A DNA stretch of 64,000 bases from Aquamicrobium zhengzhouense (GCF_016124105.1 NZ_JADGMQ010000008.1:1-64000), one strand, 5' to 3'; positions 33,499 to 43,995 are shown, numbered from the stretch's first letter. Translations and numbers: made by a program. The notes: generated by a model not told the origin, from the letters alone.

Positions 33499-34479
33499 AT
33501 GGCCGATCGCGACATCGCCAACCTGCCTGACACAACTGTATCGGTGAAAGATACGTTCGGCTTTGATTCTTCGATGGTCGTTCCGGCCTACTCGAAGACG
33601 TCCGAGCACGTTCCGGACATTGACCCGGATTACCTGTTCGACCGTCAGACGACGCTCGCGATCCTGTCAGGCTTTGCCTACAACCGCCGCGTGATGGTCT
33701 CGGGTTTCCACGGCACGGGTAAGTCGACCCACATCGAGCAGGTTGCCGCGCGCCTCAACTGGCCGTGCGTTCGTATCAACCTCGACAGCCACGTCTCGCG
33801 TATCGATCTGGTCGGCAAGGATGCCATCGTCGTCAAGGACGGCATGCAGGTCACCGAATTCAAGGACGGTATTCTTCCCTGGGCTTACCAGAACAATGTC
33901 GCTCTCGTTTTCGACGAGTACGATGCTGGCCGTCCAGATGTGATGTTCGTGATTCAGCGGGTGCTGGAATCATCTGGACGCCTGACGCTTCTTGATCAGA
34001 GCCGCGTCATTCGCCCGCACCCGGCATTCCGCCTGTTTGCGACTGCCAACACTGTCGGTCTTGGCGACACGACCGGCCTCTACCACGGCACGCAGCAGAT
34101 CAACCAAGCGCAGATGGACCGTTGGTCGATCGTTACGACCTTGAACTATCTGCCGCATGACAAGGAAGTCGAGATCATCCTGGCGAAAGCCAAGCACTTC
34201 CGCGACGAGAAGGGTCGCGACATCGTCAACAAGATGGTGCGCGTGGCCGACATGACCCGCTCCGCCTTCATCAATGGCGATCTGTCCACGGTCATGAGCC
34301 CCCGCACGGTGATCATGTGGTCGGAAAACGCCGAAATCTTCAACGATGTCGGTTTTGCTTTCCGCCTGACCTTCCTGAACAAGTGCGACGAACTCGAGCG
34401 GGCAACCGTCGCCGAGTTCTACCAGCGCGCATTCGGCGAGGAATTGCCGGAAAGCGCAGCGAACGTAGTGCTGGGTTAA
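33499..34479 (+). CDS. cobS: cobaltochelatase subunit CobS
   Basis: A 326-aa MoxR-type AAA+ ATPase. With CobT and CobN it inserts cobalt into hydrogenobyrinate a,c-diamide in aerobic B12 synthesis. Walker A is GFHGTGKST and Walker [11 protein letters not shown], with sensor FATANTVG. The start at 33499 gives the family N-terminus [14 protein letters not shown], with GGAG upstream. Here cobS and cobT lie together, away from other cob genes in this window. Confidence 0.95.
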   Translation: MADRDIANLPDTTVSVKDTFGFDSSMVVPAYSKTSEHVPDIDPDYLFDRQTTLAILSGFAYNRRVMVSGFHGTGKSTHIEQVAARLNWPCVRINLDSHVSRIDLVGKDAIVVKDGMQVTEFKDGILPWAYQNNVALVFDEYDAGRPDVMFVIQRVLESSGRLTLLDQSRVIRPHPAFRLFATANTVGLGDTTGLYHGTQQINQAQMDRWSIVTTLNYLPHDKEVEIILAKAKHFRDEKGRDIVNKMVRVADMTRSAFINGDLSTVMSPRTVIMWSENAEIFNDVGFAFRLTFLNKCDELERATVAEFYQRAFGEELPESAANVVLG

Positions 34480-34531
34480 GTCGTTGGGGCGGTGGTGCTC
34501 GTCGCATCACCGCGGCACAGGAACGATCTAG

Positions 34532-36421
34532 ATGGCAGGTCCCGGAGATAATACGCGCAATCGCTCGGTAAGGGGCGGGGACGTCGACGTGTTCAAGCGG
34601 GCGGTGTCCGTCTGCATGCGCGCCGTTTCCGGCGACAACGAGCTGGAGGTGTCGTTCAGCAAGGACAAGCCGGTTCTCGCGGGCACCATTGCTCGACTGC
34701 CGGAGCTGCCTAAGAAAGCAACGGCAACGGATATTGCCGTCACTCGCGGCATGGGCGATTCGATGGCTTTGCGCCGCGCCCGCCACGATCCGCGCATCCA
34801 TATGAAACTTGCCCCTGAGGGGAAGCTGGCGCGGTCCATCTTCGATTCGGTCGAGCAGGCCCGCGTCGAGGCGATCGGCAGCCGCGCCATGCAGGGCGTA
34901 TCCGACAACATCGCCCAGATGCTGGAAGATCGCTACGCGAAGGCCAACTACGTTGCCATAACCGAGCAGTCGGAAGCCCCGCTGGAAGACGCGCTTGCCC
35001 TGCTGGTGCGTGAGCGTCTGACGGGCCGCCCTGCGCCTGCGAGCGCCGGGCAGGTGGTTGAGTTTTGGCGTCCGTGGATTGAGGATAAGGCAGGCATTGA
35101 TCTCAATGGCCTGGCCGACAAACTCGAAGACCAGCAGGCGTTTGCACGTGTCGTACGCGACATGCTCGCCTCAATGGAGATGGCTGAGGAACTCGGCGAA
35201 GACGAGGAAACGGAAGACGAGAACGAGGACGACGATTCCCCGCAGGGCGAGGAAGAGTCGCAAGAAGGCGGAGAGGATGATTCCGGCTCGGAGGACTCAC
35301 AGGCTGAGGAAAGCGATACCTCAAGCGAGGACCAGGAGTCGGGCGAGAGCGAGTCTTCTGACGCGAGCGCCGATGATCTGTCTGACGATCAGGATCTGGA
35401 TTCCGAGACGCCTGGCGAGGCCAAGCGCCAGGACAACCCCTTCGCAAACCTTCCTCGGGAAATCGATTACAAGGTCTACACCACCGAGTTTGACGAAACG
35501 GTCGGCGCAGAGGAACTCTGCGACGAAGAAGAACTCGAGCGCCTGCGCGCCTTCCTCGACAAGCAGCTGGCAAATCTGCAGGGCGTCGTTGGACGGCTCG
35601 CCAATCGTCTCCAGCGCCGCCTGATGGCGCAGCAGAACCGCTCCTGGGACTTCGACCTTGAAGAGGGTGTTCTTGATACGGCTCGCCTGATGCGAGTTGT
35701 GATCGACCCGATGCAGCCGCTTTCATTCAAGTGGGAGCGCGACACCCAGTTCCGGGACACCGTGGTCACGCTGGTTCTCGACAATTCCGGTTCGATGCGT
35801 GGACGCCCGATCACCGTTGCCGCCACCTGCGCAGATATTCTCGCGCGTACGCTGGAGCGTTGCGGCGTGTCGGTTGAAATTCTTGGCTTTACCACGCGCG
35901 CCTGGAAGGGCGGGCAGTCACGCGAGAAGTGGCTCAAGGAAGGCAAGCCCGCCAATCCGGGCCGGCTGAACGATCTTCGCCATATCATCTACAAGTCGGC
36001 TGACGCTCCGTGGCGTCGTGCACGCCGCAATCTTGGCCTGATGATGCGCGAGGGGCTGCTCAAGGAAAACATCGACGGCGAGGCGCTGTTGTGGGCACAT
36101 CAGCGCCTGATCGCGCGCCCTGAACAGCGCAAGATCATGATGGTGATCTCTGACGGCGCGCCTGTTGATGATTCCACGCTTTCGGTCAATCCGGGCAATT
36201 ATCTGGAGAAGCATCTTCGCGGTGTGATCGAACTGATCGAGACGCGCTCGCCAGTCGAATTGCTGGCAATTGGCATCGGCCATGACGTGACCCGCTACTA
36301 TCGCCGGGCCGTCACAATCGTCGATGCCGAGGAACTGGCAGGCGCGATGACCGAGCAACTTGCATCTCTGTTCGGCGAAGAGACAAGACGTGACACGCGC
36401 CGCCTGAGCCGTCGAGCGTGA
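34532..36421 (+). CDS. cobT: cobaltochelatase subunit CobT
   Basis: A 629-aa chaperone-like partner of CobS. The N-terminal CobT domain (to about 220) is followed by a highly acidic Glu/Asp/Ser linker (about 225-305) and a C-terminal von Willebrand A domain with the MIDAS motif DNSGSMRG near residue 416. The length matches known CobT. It overlaps the next gene by 4 bases. Confidence 0.95.
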   Translation: MAGPGDNTRNRSVRGGDVDVFKRAVSVCMRAVSGDNELEVSFSKDKPVLAGTIARLPELPKKATATDIAVTRGMGDSMALRRARHDPRIHMKLAPEGKLARSIFDSVEQARVEAIGSRAMQGVSDNIAQMLEDRYAKANYVAITEQSEAPLEDALALLVRERLTGRPAPASAGQVVEFWRPWIEDKAGIDLNGLADKLEDQQAFARVVRDMLASMEMAEELGEDEETEDENEDDDSPQGEEESQEGGEDDSGSEDSQAEESDTSSEDQESGESESSDASADDLSDDQDLDSETPGEAKRQDNPFANLPREIDYKVYTTEFDETVGAEELCDEEELERLRAFLDKQLANLQGVVGRLANRLQRRLMAQQNRSWDFDLEEGVLDTARLMRVVIDPMQPLSFKWERDTQFRDTVVTLVLDNSGSMRGRPITVAATCADILARTLERCGVSVEILGFTTRAWKGGQSREKWLKEGKPANPGRLNDLRHIIYKSADAPWRRARRNLGLMMREGLLKENIDGEALLWAHQRLIARPEQRKIMMVISDGAPVDDSTLSVNPGNYLEKHLRGVIELIETRSPVELLAIGIGHDVTRYYRRAVTIVDAEELAGAMTEQLASLFGEETRRDTRRLSRRA

Positions 36422-37416
36422 AGCCTCTGGCACTTGCGCTGGGACTAGGTCTCAGCGCTTGGTGCGCTCCACTGGCTCTTGCTGAAAGCAGCGCGCCCGT
36501 CACGGTCGAGACGCGCTCGATCCCGTTCTCAACCTTTGCGGCAGGCTCAAGTCAGGTCCGTTTCGGCAAACTCGAATTCGTTGGCGGATTTGAACTTCGT
36601 TCGCGTGCTTCCAAATTCGGACAGATGTCGGCATTCCGGTTCACCGAACCCGGTGGGCAATTCATTGGCGTGTCGGACCATGGCTACTGGTTTTTCGGTT
36701 CCGTCGAGCGCGATGGGAATATCCCGGTCGGCGTATCGGATTTTCGTAAGCAGCCAATTGTCGACGCTGCGGGAAATGTCATTTCGGACAAGCACTACGT
36801 CGACGCGGAGGGGCTGGACGTACACGGGGGCGTTGCAACCGTCTCCTTCGAGCGACTAGCGCGCGTCACGGAATACCCGATCAGTGCCCATGGCGCGGGT
36901 GCGCCGCTCCGCGATCTCGACTTCCTGATCCCGCGACGGGAACTGCGTTACAATAGCGGGATGGAAACGGTTGCTCGAGGCCCTGCGGGCTCCGCGCTAC
37001 AAGGTGCACGCATTGTAATTGCCGAGCGCAGCATTGATCAGGAGGGCAATATCTTCGCCTCTGTGCTGGAAGGACCGCGCAAGGGCATCTTCAAGGTAAA
37101 GCGGCGCGATGATTTCGACGTGACCGACGGCGTGTTCCTGCCCGATGGCGATCTGCTCTTGCTGGAGCGGCGCTTCACCCGGCCGATCAGTGTCGGAATG
37201 CGCATGAGGCGCATTGATGGCAGCAAGATCAAGCCGGGAGCTGTCATCGATGGCGAAGTGCTCATCGACGCCGATTTATCTGCGCGTATCGATAACATGG
37301 AAGCCATCGACGTTTGGCAGCGCGAGGATGGAGAGCTTGTGGTCTCCGTTGTGTCTGACGACAACCAGTCGTTCTTGCAGCGCACCCTCTATCTTGAGTT
37401 CGTGCTGCGGGAGTGA
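36418..37416 (+). CDS. secreted esterase-like/phytase-like beta-propeller protein
   Basis: A 332-aa exported protein (signal peptide ending LALAE) of the esterase-like activity of phytase family, a beta-propeller group. Markers are [27 protein letters not shown], and near the C-terminus [13 protein letters not shown]. It starts with GTG overlapping the cobT stop. Enzyme activity is not certain. The cobT linkage recurs in Rhizobiales. Confidence 0.85.
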   Translation: MKPLALALGLGLSAWCAPLALAESSAPVTVETRSIPFSTFAAGSSQVRFGKLEFVGGFELRSRASKFGQMSAFRFTEPGGQFIGVSDHGYWFFGSVERDGNIPVGVSDFRKQPIVDAAGNVISDKHYVDAEGLDVHGGVATVSFERLARVTEYPISAHGAGAPLRDLDFLIPRRELRYNSGMETVARGPAGSALQGARIVIAERSIDQEGNIFASVLEGPRKGIFKVKRRDDFDVTDGVFLPDGDLLLLERRFTRPISVGMRMRRIDGSKIKPGAVIDGEVLIDADLSARIDNMEAIDVWQREDGELVVSVVSDDNQSFLQRTLYLEFVLRE

Positions 37417-37450
37417 GAGCAGCCGAACATGTTCGCCGGCTGCTCCTTTT
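37417..37450 (+). terminator. terminator after the cobST operon
   Basis: GAGCAGCCG and CGGCTGCTC form the stem, with an inner CGAACATGTTCG palindrome, followed by CTTTT. It lies between convergent genes. Confidence 0.75.
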
Positions 37451-37458
37451 CGTAAGCC

Positions 37459-37821
37459 CTACTGCAGCGCCAGCTGCACCTTGCTGCGGATCTCCATCAG
37501 CGTGAATGGCTTCGGGACGACATCAACGATGATCCGCTCAAGGTCCGAAGCGCGCTCGCGCTGCTCCGCATAGCCGGTCATCAAGAGGATCTTCAGTCCA
37601 GGAAACTCGACTGCCGCGCGCTTGGCCATCTCGATGCCGTCCATTGCCGGCATACGAATGTCTGACAGCACCAGATCATAGCTGCCTTCCGCTTCCCTGA
37701 TCTGAGAAAGGCCGAGATCGCCATCTTCGGCAGTTTCGACTTCGTGCCCGGCGGCAGCAATTGCGCGCGCGGTGAAGGTGCGGACCGAGACGTCGTCTTC
37801 TACAATCAGAATGCGAGCCAC
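37459..37821 (-). CDS. CpdR-like single-domain response regulator
   Basis: A 120-aa receiver domain: DD in LIVEDDVSV, phospho-acceptor Asp in LVLSDIRMPAMDG and Lys in VPKPFT. Length and sequence resemble CpdR, the receiver that delivers cell-cycle substrates to ClpXP in Caulobacter and Sinorhizobium. Assignment as CpdR itself is tentative because several close families exist. It follows hpt by one base. Confidence 0.75.
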   Translation of the reverse strand: MARILIVEDDVSVRTFTARAIAAAGHEVETAEDGDLGLSQIREAEGSYDLVLSDIRMPAMDGIEMAKRAAVEFPGLKILLMTGYAEQRERASDLERIIVDVVPKPFTLMEIRSKVQLALQ

Positions 37822-37822
37822 T

Positions 37823-38365
37823 TCAGGCGTCTCCCTTGACGATACCTACAAATGGAAGTTCACGAAATGCGTGGGCGACGTCCATGCCGTAACCCACGAC
37901 GAAGTAGTCGGGGCACTCAAACCCGACAAAGTCAGCGTCCAGCTCGGTTTGCCGCTTCTCGCGCTTGTCGAGGAGCACCGCGATGGACACGCTCTTAGCG
38001 CCGCGCGACAGCATCAGATCGCGGGTGAACTTCAGTGTCTTGCCTGATTCGAGAATGTCGTCGACGAGGAGGACGTCGCGTCCCTTCACCTCATTGTCGA
38101 TGTCGCGCAGAACCCGGACCTCACCGGAGGTGGTGCCGGTGCCATAGCTCGAGATGAAGATGAACTCGACCTCGGGTGACAGGCCGGTGTCATGCATCGC
38201 GCGGATCAGGTCTCCAGCGAAGATGAAGGACCCCTTCAGAATCGAGATGACGAGCAGATCCTCGTATTCCCGCTCGGCGATTGCCTTGGCGAGTTCGAGG
38301 TTCCGTCGAGCGATTGTCGAGGCGCTGAACAGGACCTCGATATCCTTGCCGCGTACAATAGGCAT
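37823..38365 (-). CDS. hpt: hypoxanthine phosphoribosyltransferase
   Basis: A 180-aa purine salvage enzyme converting hypoxanthine or guanine and PRPP to nucleotide. The PRPP motif VLLVDDILESGKTL near 100 and the purine-binding C-terminal CPDYFVVGYGMD are conserved. It overlaps the upstream gene by one base and is followed at once by the receiver gene. Confidence 0.94.
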   Translation of the reverse strand: MPIVRGKDIEVLFSASTIARRNLELAKAIAEREYEDLLVISILKGSFIFAGDLIRAMHDTGLSPEVEFIFISSYGTGTTSGEVRVLRDIDNEVKGRDVLLVDDILESGKTLKFTRDLMLSRGAKSVSIAVLLDKREKRQTELDADFVGFECPDYFVVGYGMDVAHAFRELPFVGIVKGDA

Positions 38366-38964
38366 CAGCGCTGGAACTCCTGGAATGCTGCGGAGACAGT
38401 CTCGACCCCAGTCTTAGAGGCCGCCATCCGGCTGGAAAAGGAGTAGCGTTCGCCGGAGGCGAGCGCCACCTGGTTTGTCCCCAAATAATAATTCGTCATG
38501 ACCCCGTAATTTGATCTCACCACGATCTCCAATATTGGCAAAGTCCGGACTGCCGATCCGCGGTTCTCGACTTGTCCTTCAAGGAAAAGCACATCTCGTC
38601 CGCTATGCTTTTCGAAGCGGCTGCTGATCCCGTCGAGGCTTAGCCCTACCTGCTTGCCGGCTGCAGCCTTAACAAGCGCACGGCCACCGGAACTCCAGAA
38701 GGCCAAGACGACAAGGCAGATACCAATCAGCCAGAAGAGAAGCGTCTTGGTTCGTCCTTCTAATGCTGCCTTATCTCCGGGCCTCAGAAAGCCGAGCCCT
38801 TCGGTCGCAAAAACGGGAGATATCCTCGAGGGTTCCTGCGAAGGCGTAGGGCACTGTTCAAACTCTGCGTCGACGGCATCCGACCCATTGCGGATGAAGG
38901 TTGTGCGTGTGCGGGCGTCGGTCATGATTTCGCCGGAAACCGGGCGTGGTTTGTCGTTGCTCAT
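38365..38964 (-). CDS. membrane-anchored hypothetical protein upstream of hpt
   Basis: A 199-aa protein with a polar N-terminus, one transmembrane helix at about 73-90 (TLLFWLIGICLVVLAFW) and a C-terminal domain of about 100 residues (EGQVENRGSAVRTLPILEI) that looks like the extracytoplasmic beta-sandwich of the MJ0042/zinc-ribbon proteins usually found beside ftsE. The zinc-ribbon cysteines are absent here. ATG at 38964 is used; residue 14 is an alternative start. Confidence 0.7.
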   Translation of the reverse strand: MSNDKPRPVSGEIMTDARTRTTFIRNGSDAVDAEFEQCPTPSQEPSRISPVFATEGLGFLRPGDKAALEGRTKTLLFWLIGICLVVLAFWSSGGRALVKAAAGKQVGLSLDGISSRFEKHSGRDVLFLEGQVENRGSAVRTLPILEIVVRSNYGVMTNYYLGTNQVALASGERYSFSSRMAASKTGVETVSAAFQEFQR

Positions 38965-39049
38965 GCGACCGACCGTCCTCTTGCGCTTATCCGAGTGGGT
39001 AGCCTCTATAGGTTAACGCTTCGCTGCAAATGGCACATGAGTGAACTTG

Positions 39050-39066
39050 TTAACCTCACATTAACC
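39050..39066. promoter_or_regulatory. CtrA-binding box upstream of ftsE
   Basis: TTAA, seven bases, TTAACC: a full match to the CtrA consensus TTAA-N7-TTAAC. It lies 79 bases before the ftsE start and 84 bases from the divergent gene. Confidence 0.65.
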
Positions 39067-39144
39067 ATGCGGGGGCGAAGTTCGGGACTTAGCAAAAAAT
39101 TCGCGGGGCGCTCCGGTCAAACCGTTGATGAACAAGGACTTCCG

Positions 39145-39804
39145 GTGATCCGCTTCGAGAATGTCGGCCTCAGATATGGGATGGGACCGGAGATACTCCG
39201 CGACATCTCGTTCCACCTGCCCGAGCGCTCTTTCCAGTTTTTGAGCGGCCCGTCTGGTGCGGGCAAAACGACCTTGCTTCGCCTGCTGTTCATGTCGCTC
39301 AAGCCGACGCGCGGTCTGATCACGGTTTTCGGGCGAGACCTGTCCCGTATCCCCAGAAATGAACTGCCTATGCTGCGCCGGCGCGTTGGCATCGTGTTTC
39401 AGGACTTTCGCCTGCTTGACCACATGACGACCTACGAGAACGTGTCGTTGCCGCTGCGCGTGCGTGGGCGAGAGGAAGCGAGCTATCGCTCGGACGTCAT
39501 TGAATTGCTGAAGTGGGTGGGGCTTGGCGAACGTATGCATGTCTTGCCGCCGGTTCTGTCGGGAGGTGAGAAGCAGCGCGCTGCGATTGCGCGGGCGCTG
39601 ATCGAGCAGCCGGAAATCCTCCTGGCGGACGAACCGACCGGAAATGTCGATCCGCCGCTGGCGCGGCGCCTGCTGCGCCTTTTCATCGAGCTCAACCGCC
39701 TTGGTACGGCCGTCGTCATCGCAACCCACGATGTTGCGCTGATGGAACAGGTAGATGCGCGCCGGATGGTTCTGTCTGGCGGGAGGCTTGAGATCCATGA
39801 CTGA
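39145..39804 (+). CDS. ftsE: cell-division ATP-binding protein FtsE
   Basis: A 219-aa ABC ATPase that with FtsX controls peptidoglycan hydrolases at the division site. Walker A GPSGAGKTT, signature LSGGEKQR and Walker B ILLADEPTGN are intact. I choose the GTG at 39145: AAGGA lies six bases upstream and the protein then starts with the conserved RFENVGLRYG. The longer open frame to 38995 would run through a CtrA box. It overlaps ftsX by 8 bases. Confidence 0.93.
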   Translation: MIRFENVGLRYGMGPEILRDISFHLPERSFQFLSGPSGAGKTTLLRLLFMSLKPTRGLITVFGRDLSRIPRNELPMLRRRVGIVFQDFRLLDHMTTYENVSLPLRVRGREEASYRSDVIELLKWVGLGERMHVLPPVLSGGEKQRAAIARALIEQPEILLADEPTGNVDPPLARRLLRLFIELNRLGTAVVIATHDVALMEQVDARRMVLSGGRLEIHD

Positions 39805-40771
39805 TCCGGCGACCATGCCAGGAGCACCGTTGCGACGCATGGCAGCGGCACGATCCCATCGCAAGCAGGCGCCGATTGTGCCGCCAGCAAATGTGGCAGG
39901 TCATGCGCTGATCCTGGTGATTGCGATCATGACGTTTCTTTCCTGCCTGACGCTTGGTGCCGTCACGCTGGTTCGCGATACCGCCGCCATGTGGCAAACA
40001 CAGATCGCCCGCGAGGCGACAGTGCAGATCAAGCCGATTGAAGGCCTCGACATGGAGGCAGCTCTCGCCTCCGCTCAGCGGGTAGCCGCCTCCTTCCCCG
40101 GTGTGAGGCAGGCGAGGATCGTCGAGCGAGATGCGACGATCCGGCTGCTCGAGCCCTGGCTCGGAACGGGATTTGATATTAACGAACTGCCGGTTCCCCG
40201 CCTCGTCATCGTCACCATCGACCCGGCGAATCCGCCGGATTTCGCTGCCTTGCGTCAGGCTGTGATCGGTGAGGTCCCGCAAGCAACGCTCGATGACCAC
40301 CGAACATGGGTCGACCGGTTGATCGCGATGGCGAATACCACCGTAACGATCGGGTTCTCTGTTCTGGTTCTGATGCTGGTGGCAACGGTCCTCGCCATTG
40401 TGTTTGCGACCCGCGGCGCGATGTCGGGGAATGGGCACATAATCGAGGTTCTGCACTTTGTAGGTGCCGAAGCGGGCTTCATCGCCGGCCAATTCCGGCG
40501 TCACTTTCTTTTGACCGGCATGAAAGGCGCGGCTGGAGGCGGGATCGCTGCGATCATCGTATTCATTGGCTTTTCCTGGTGGTCCTCTTGGAACCTAGCC
40601 ACGCCCGAAGCCGATCAGGCCACCGCGCTTTTCGGTAATTTCGCCATTGGCAGCGCCGGCTATATCGGCGTCGCCCTTGTCGTCCTGTTGATCGGCGCGC
40701 TGACGGCGGTGACCTCACATGTCACTGTTGTCTCCTATCTCGGGGACATCGATCCGAGCCATAACGCCTGA
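39797..40771 (+). CDS. ftsX: cell-division protein FtsX
   Basis: A 324-aa inner-membrane protein with four helices (about 38-60, 190-215, 240-262, 290-315) and a periplasmic domain between the first two that would activate a hydrolase or its activator. GGGAGG precedes the ATG at 39797, which overlaps the ftsE end. It has the long N-terminal cytoplasmic segment seen in rhizobial FtsX. Confidence 0.9.
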   Translation: MTDPATMPGAPLRRMAAARSHRKQAPIVPPANVAGHALILVIAIMTFLSCLTLGAVTLVRDTAAMWQTQIAREATVQIKPIEGLDMEAALASAQRVAASFPGVRQARIVERDATIRLLEPWLGTGFDINELPVPRLVIVTIDPANPPDFAALRQAVIGEVPQATLDDHRTWVDRLIAMANTTVTIGFSVLVLMLVATVLAIVFATRGAMSGNGHIIEVLHFVGAEAGFIAGQFRRHFLLTGMKGAAGGGIAAIIVFIGFSWWSSWNLATPEADQATALFGNFAIGSAGYIGVALVVLLIGALTAVTSHVTVVSYLGDIDPSHNA

Positions 40772-40848
40772 GAAAGACCATTCTTGCGCCATCAGCGGCA
40801 CACTCAAATACCTGTTCAACGCCGATATTGGCAGGTATCCATACGAGC

Positions 40849-41538
40849 ATGACGGGGCCAGTCGACAGAAAGGCGTCGCGCGGGAATGAGCGCGACCTCT
40901 ATGAACCGCCGGCGCGCCGCCGCCGTCCGGTGAGCCGCATTCTTTCGTGGCTTCTTCTGCTTGTCGTGGGGACGACGCTCGCGTTTCTGGGTGGTTTTGC
41001 AGCGTTCGCAACGCATGTCGCTCGTCTTTCGACCCCGACCGATATTTCCAACGCGGATGCGATCATCGTGCTGACTGGCGGCGAAAAACGCCTTTCGTCC
41101 GCAGTCGAATTGCTCCAGTCAGGCAAGGGGAGGCGGCTGCTGATCAGCGGCGTCCACCCATCTGCAGGGCTCGCGGATTTGAGGCGCGCCACGGGGGGCG
41201 ACGCGAAGCTCTTCTCGTGTTGCGTCGATCTCGACCACACGGCGCTGGACACCATCGGCAATGCCGAGGAGAGCGCAAAGTGGGTCGATAGCCGGGGCTG
41301 GGACACGATCATCATCGTGACGAACAACTACCACATGCCGCGCAGCCTGCTTGAACTGAAGCGCTACATGAGCGACGTCGAGCTGCTGCCCTATCCGGTC
41401 GTCAACACCCAGCTGGAAGGCGGCGAGTGGTTCACCAACCGCGCTGCGCTTCGAGTCCTCTTCACCGAATACGCCAAATACGTTGCGGCCCTTGGAAGGG
41501 GCGTGCTGCCAGATCTGAGGAGACAGGATGCGGGCTGA
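40849..41538 (+). CDS. YdcF family (DUF218) membrane protein
   Basis: A 229-aa protein with one helix at about 30-52 and a DUF218 domain (DAIIVLTGGEKRL, LLISGVHP, TNNYHMPRSLLELKR). Related ElyC/SanA proteins act in envelope polysaccharide or vancomycin sensitivity. The ATG at 40849 is preferred over a TTG at 40828. It lies between ftsX and plsC, a linkage common in Rhizobiales. Confidence 0.85.
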   Translation: MTGPVDRKASRGNERDLYEPPARRRRPVSRILSWLLLLVVGTTLAFLGGFAAFATHVARLSTPTDISNADAIIVLTGGEKRLSSAVELLQSGKGRRLLISGVHPSAGLADLRRATGGDAKLFSCCVDLDHTALDTIGNAEESAKWVDSRGWDTIIIVTNNYHMPRSLLELKRYMSDVELLPYPVVNTQLEGGEWFTNRAALRVLFTEYAKYVAALGRGVLPDLRRQDAG

Positions 41539-41640
41539 GCCCGAAGAGGAATCGAACAGAGCTGATTGCGAGCTCTGCATTCCCCTTTGCCCGCGTCTGG
41601 TGTAACCAACGATCCGCACGGTAATCTTCAGGCACGTCTC

Positions 41641-42444
41641 ATGCTCGTTATTCGGTCGCTGGCGTTCAATGCCGCTTTCTATCTGAACCTGATCGTCCAG
41701 ATGATCGTGTTCACTCCGTTCTACTTCCTGGCACCGCGTCATAAGGCGTGGTTCGTGCCAAGGTTCTGGTCGCGAACAAGCTTGAAGCTGCAAGAGTGGC
41801 TCGCGGGAACCAAGACCGAGATTGACGGGCTGGAAAACCTTCCAGACGGCCCATTCATTCTCGCGCCGAAGCATCAGTCTTTTTGGGATACGATCGCGTT
41901 CTTCCCGTACTTGAAGGACCCGGTTTACATCCTGAAGCGGGAACTCACCTGGATCCCGATGTTCGGTTGGTACATCGGCAAGATGAAGATGATCCCGATC
42001 AACCGTGGCAGCCGTTCCAAGGCGCTGAAGCAGGCGCTGGTGGTTGCCAAGGAGCGCATGGCGGATAACCGTCAGCTGATCATCTATCCAGAGGGTACTC
42101 GCCGCTCACCGGGCGCTGAGCCTGCGTATAAATGGGGTATTGCCGAAATTTATGCCGCGCTGGGCGTGCCTGTGGTTCCGGTTGCTCACGTTGCTGGCCT
42201 TTACTGGCCGCGCCGTAAGTTCTTGCGCTTTCCCGGTACCCTGAAGGCTCGCTTCCTGCCACCTATTGAACCAGGCATGGAAAAGGACGCGTTCATGAAG
42301 CGGCTGATCGCTGAGACCGAGGCCGGGTGCGATGCGTTTCTGATTGACGCAGCGACGTCGGATAATCCCCCGGCGATGCCCGACACGGCGATCAAGCGAC
42401 TTAAGGAGCTTGGGGTGGAGCTTCCTGCTCGTCCGGCAAAGTAA
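41641..42444 (+). CDS. plsC: 1-acyl-sn-glycerol-3-phosphate acyltransferase
   Basis: A 267-aa membrane-associated acyltransferase forming phosphatidic acid. The catalytic H-x4-D is in KHQSFWDT, with the second-substrate motif YPEGTRRSPG. An N-terminal helix covers about 6-30. The ATG at 41641 is preferred over 41566. Its last 44 bases overlap the convergent chaC gene. Confidence 0.92.
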   Translation: MLVIRSLAFNAAFYLNLIVQMIVFTPFYFLAPRHKAWFVPRFWSRTSLKLQEWLAGTKTEIDGLENLPDGPFILAPKHQSFWDTIAFFPYLKDPVYILKRELTWIPMFGWYIGKMKMIPINRGSRSKALKQALVVAKERMADNRQLIIYPEGTRRSPGAEPAYKWGIAEIYAALGVPVVPVAHVAGLYWPRRKFLRFPGTLKARFLPPIEPGMEKDAFMKRLIAETEAGCDAFLIDAATSDNPPAMPDTAIKRLKELGVELPARPAK

Positions 42445-42961
42445 GGTGCCGGGCGACGTTTTCGAGCCAGCGGTCGCGAATGCCGAGCGCCGTCAGGTGC
42501 TGGATGGTGTTCAAGACGTAGTCTTCGTTTCGCCCTGAAAGGCCGACCGAACCGCAGACGCGGCGTGCAGCCTCTTCGACGTCCACCTGGCCGGCATATT
42601 GAATATGAGAACGATCGGTCACATAGGTCACAGCCTGAACGCGTGAGCCGTCTTCGAGGCGAATCGGCAGGCGTTTTTCCAGATAGACGTTGGTGATCAA
42701 TTCACGTTGGCGCAGATAGGCCATGACCTCGTCAGTCAGCTCTCCTGGCACTCGAAAGGCAAGGCCGACGCAGGATCCACCACGATCAAGTCCAAGCACA
42801 AGGCCCGGCTTTTCCACGGAGCCGCGATGAATATGTGACGTGATGCACAACGCCCTGCGATAGCCGGAAAGATGCGCCTTTTGCGTTTCCCTATGGGCAA
42901 AGCCCGGCCGCCACATCAGCGAGCCATAGCCAAACACCCAAAAATCGCCCATATCGCACAT
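42401..42961 (-). CDS. chaC: gamma-glutamylcyclotransferase (ChaC family)
   Basis: A 186-aa enzyme that degrades glutathione to 5-oxoproline and Cys-Gly. The substrate loop FGYGSLMW and the catalytic Glu (in YLRQRELI) are present. A second ATG at 42952 (MGDFWVFGYGSL) is an equally good start; neither has a clear SD. It overlaps plsC tail to tail. Confidence 0.88.
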   Translation of the reverse strand: MCDMGDFWVFGYGSLMWRPGFAHRETQKAHLSGYRRALCITSHIHRGSVEKPGLVLGLDRGGSCVGLAFRVPGELTDEVMAYLRQRELITNVYLEKRLPIRLEDGSRVQAVTYVTDRSHIQYAGQVDVEEAARRVCGSVGLSGRNEDYVLNTIQHLTALGIRDRWLENVARHLTLPDEQEAPPQAP

Positions 42962-43017
42962 CCAGGAATCGTAGATCGGCTAAATGCCGACCGTTGAGGG
43001 TTAGCGAGAGCCGCACC

Positions 43018-43995
43018 ATGGCGTCAAGCAAGGACAAACCGGTAAACACCAGCAGGCGCTTCATGTTCTTTGCGCTTGCGATTGCCGGAACAATCGCACT
43101 TTACACCGGCGGCTGGTTCTATGCAGCAGGCCAGCTTGAGGAGCGCGTTCAGACAGCTGTCAGCGACGCGAACCGCAGCGGTCGTCGTGCCAACTGTGAG
43201 AACCTGGAAGCTCGGGGCTATCCGTTCCGCATCGGCGTGTTCTGTCGGTCCGTGATGTTTGAGGACCCGAAAGCGGCGATTCGCTTTCAGGCCGGTGAGT
43301 TCAGATCTGCTGCGCAGGTCTATCGGCCTAATCTGGTCATTGGCGAGCTTGACGGGCCTGCTACATTAGAAACACCTGGTATCCCCTCGCTCGACCTCAA
43401 ATGGGAAACGATGCGGGCAAGCGTTCGCCTGGCTTCGCCGCTGCCCGAGCGGGTCTCGATCGAGGGACGGAATGTCGAGGTTCGGTTGGATGAGGTTGGA
43501 GCGGTCGCGCCCTTGATCGCACAGGCCGGGACGGCCGAACTTCATGCCCGCCCTGCGCCTGAGGGATATGACCTGGCGGCGCGGTTTGGCCAGCTTATGC
43601 TCGACCCGGAGTTTATCGGTACCGATAAGCTGCCTCCACTTGCGGGGCTTGCAGATGTTTATGTGCAGAGGTGGCAGGCAGGTGGCCGCGATTCCCAGGT
43701 GGATATCCGCAACCTCACGCTGTCCATCGACGCCGAGGGAAGTGGTGCGAGCGTGGCAGGGCCATTCGCGATTGGAGCAGACGGACTGATCGACGCAAAT
43801 CTCGAAGTTAAGGTGCGCAATCCGCGTGCGATCGGCGATTTGCTGATCGAGCTGATGCCGGACCAGCGGCGTGAGATTGAAATGGCAGTCACAGGGATCG
43901 CGATGATCGGCGAAGAGCCGACCCTGCCGCTGAAGATTACGCGCGGCAAGGTCAGCCTTGGCTTCATCTCGCTGGGGTCAATCCCGCCCCTGTGA
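43018..43995 (+). CDS. DUF2125 domain protein
   Basis: A 325-aa protein with an N-terminal membrane helix or signal anchor (about 12-32) and a periplasmic DUF2125 domain, beta-rich, as in many Rhizobiales. CENLEARGYPFRIGVFC holds two Cys that could pair. GAGAG precedes the ATG. Its end overlaps tyrC by 18 bases tail to tail. The function is unknown. Confidence 0.85.
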   Translation: MASSKDKPVNTSRRFMFFALAIAGTIALYTGGWFYAAGQLEERVQTAVSDANRSGRRANCENLEARGYPFRIGVFCRSVMFEDPKAAIRFQAGEFRSAAQVYRPNLVIGELDGPATLETPGIPSLDLKWETMRASVRLASPLPERVSIEGRNVEVRLDEVGAVAPLIAQAGTAELHARPAPEGYDLAARFGQLMLDPEFIGTDKLPPLAGLADVYVQRWQAGGRDSQVDIRNLTLSIDAEGSGASVAGPFAIGADGLIDANLEVKVRNPRAIGDLLIELMPDQRREIEMAVTGIAMIGEEPTLPLKITRGKVSLGFISLGSIPPL

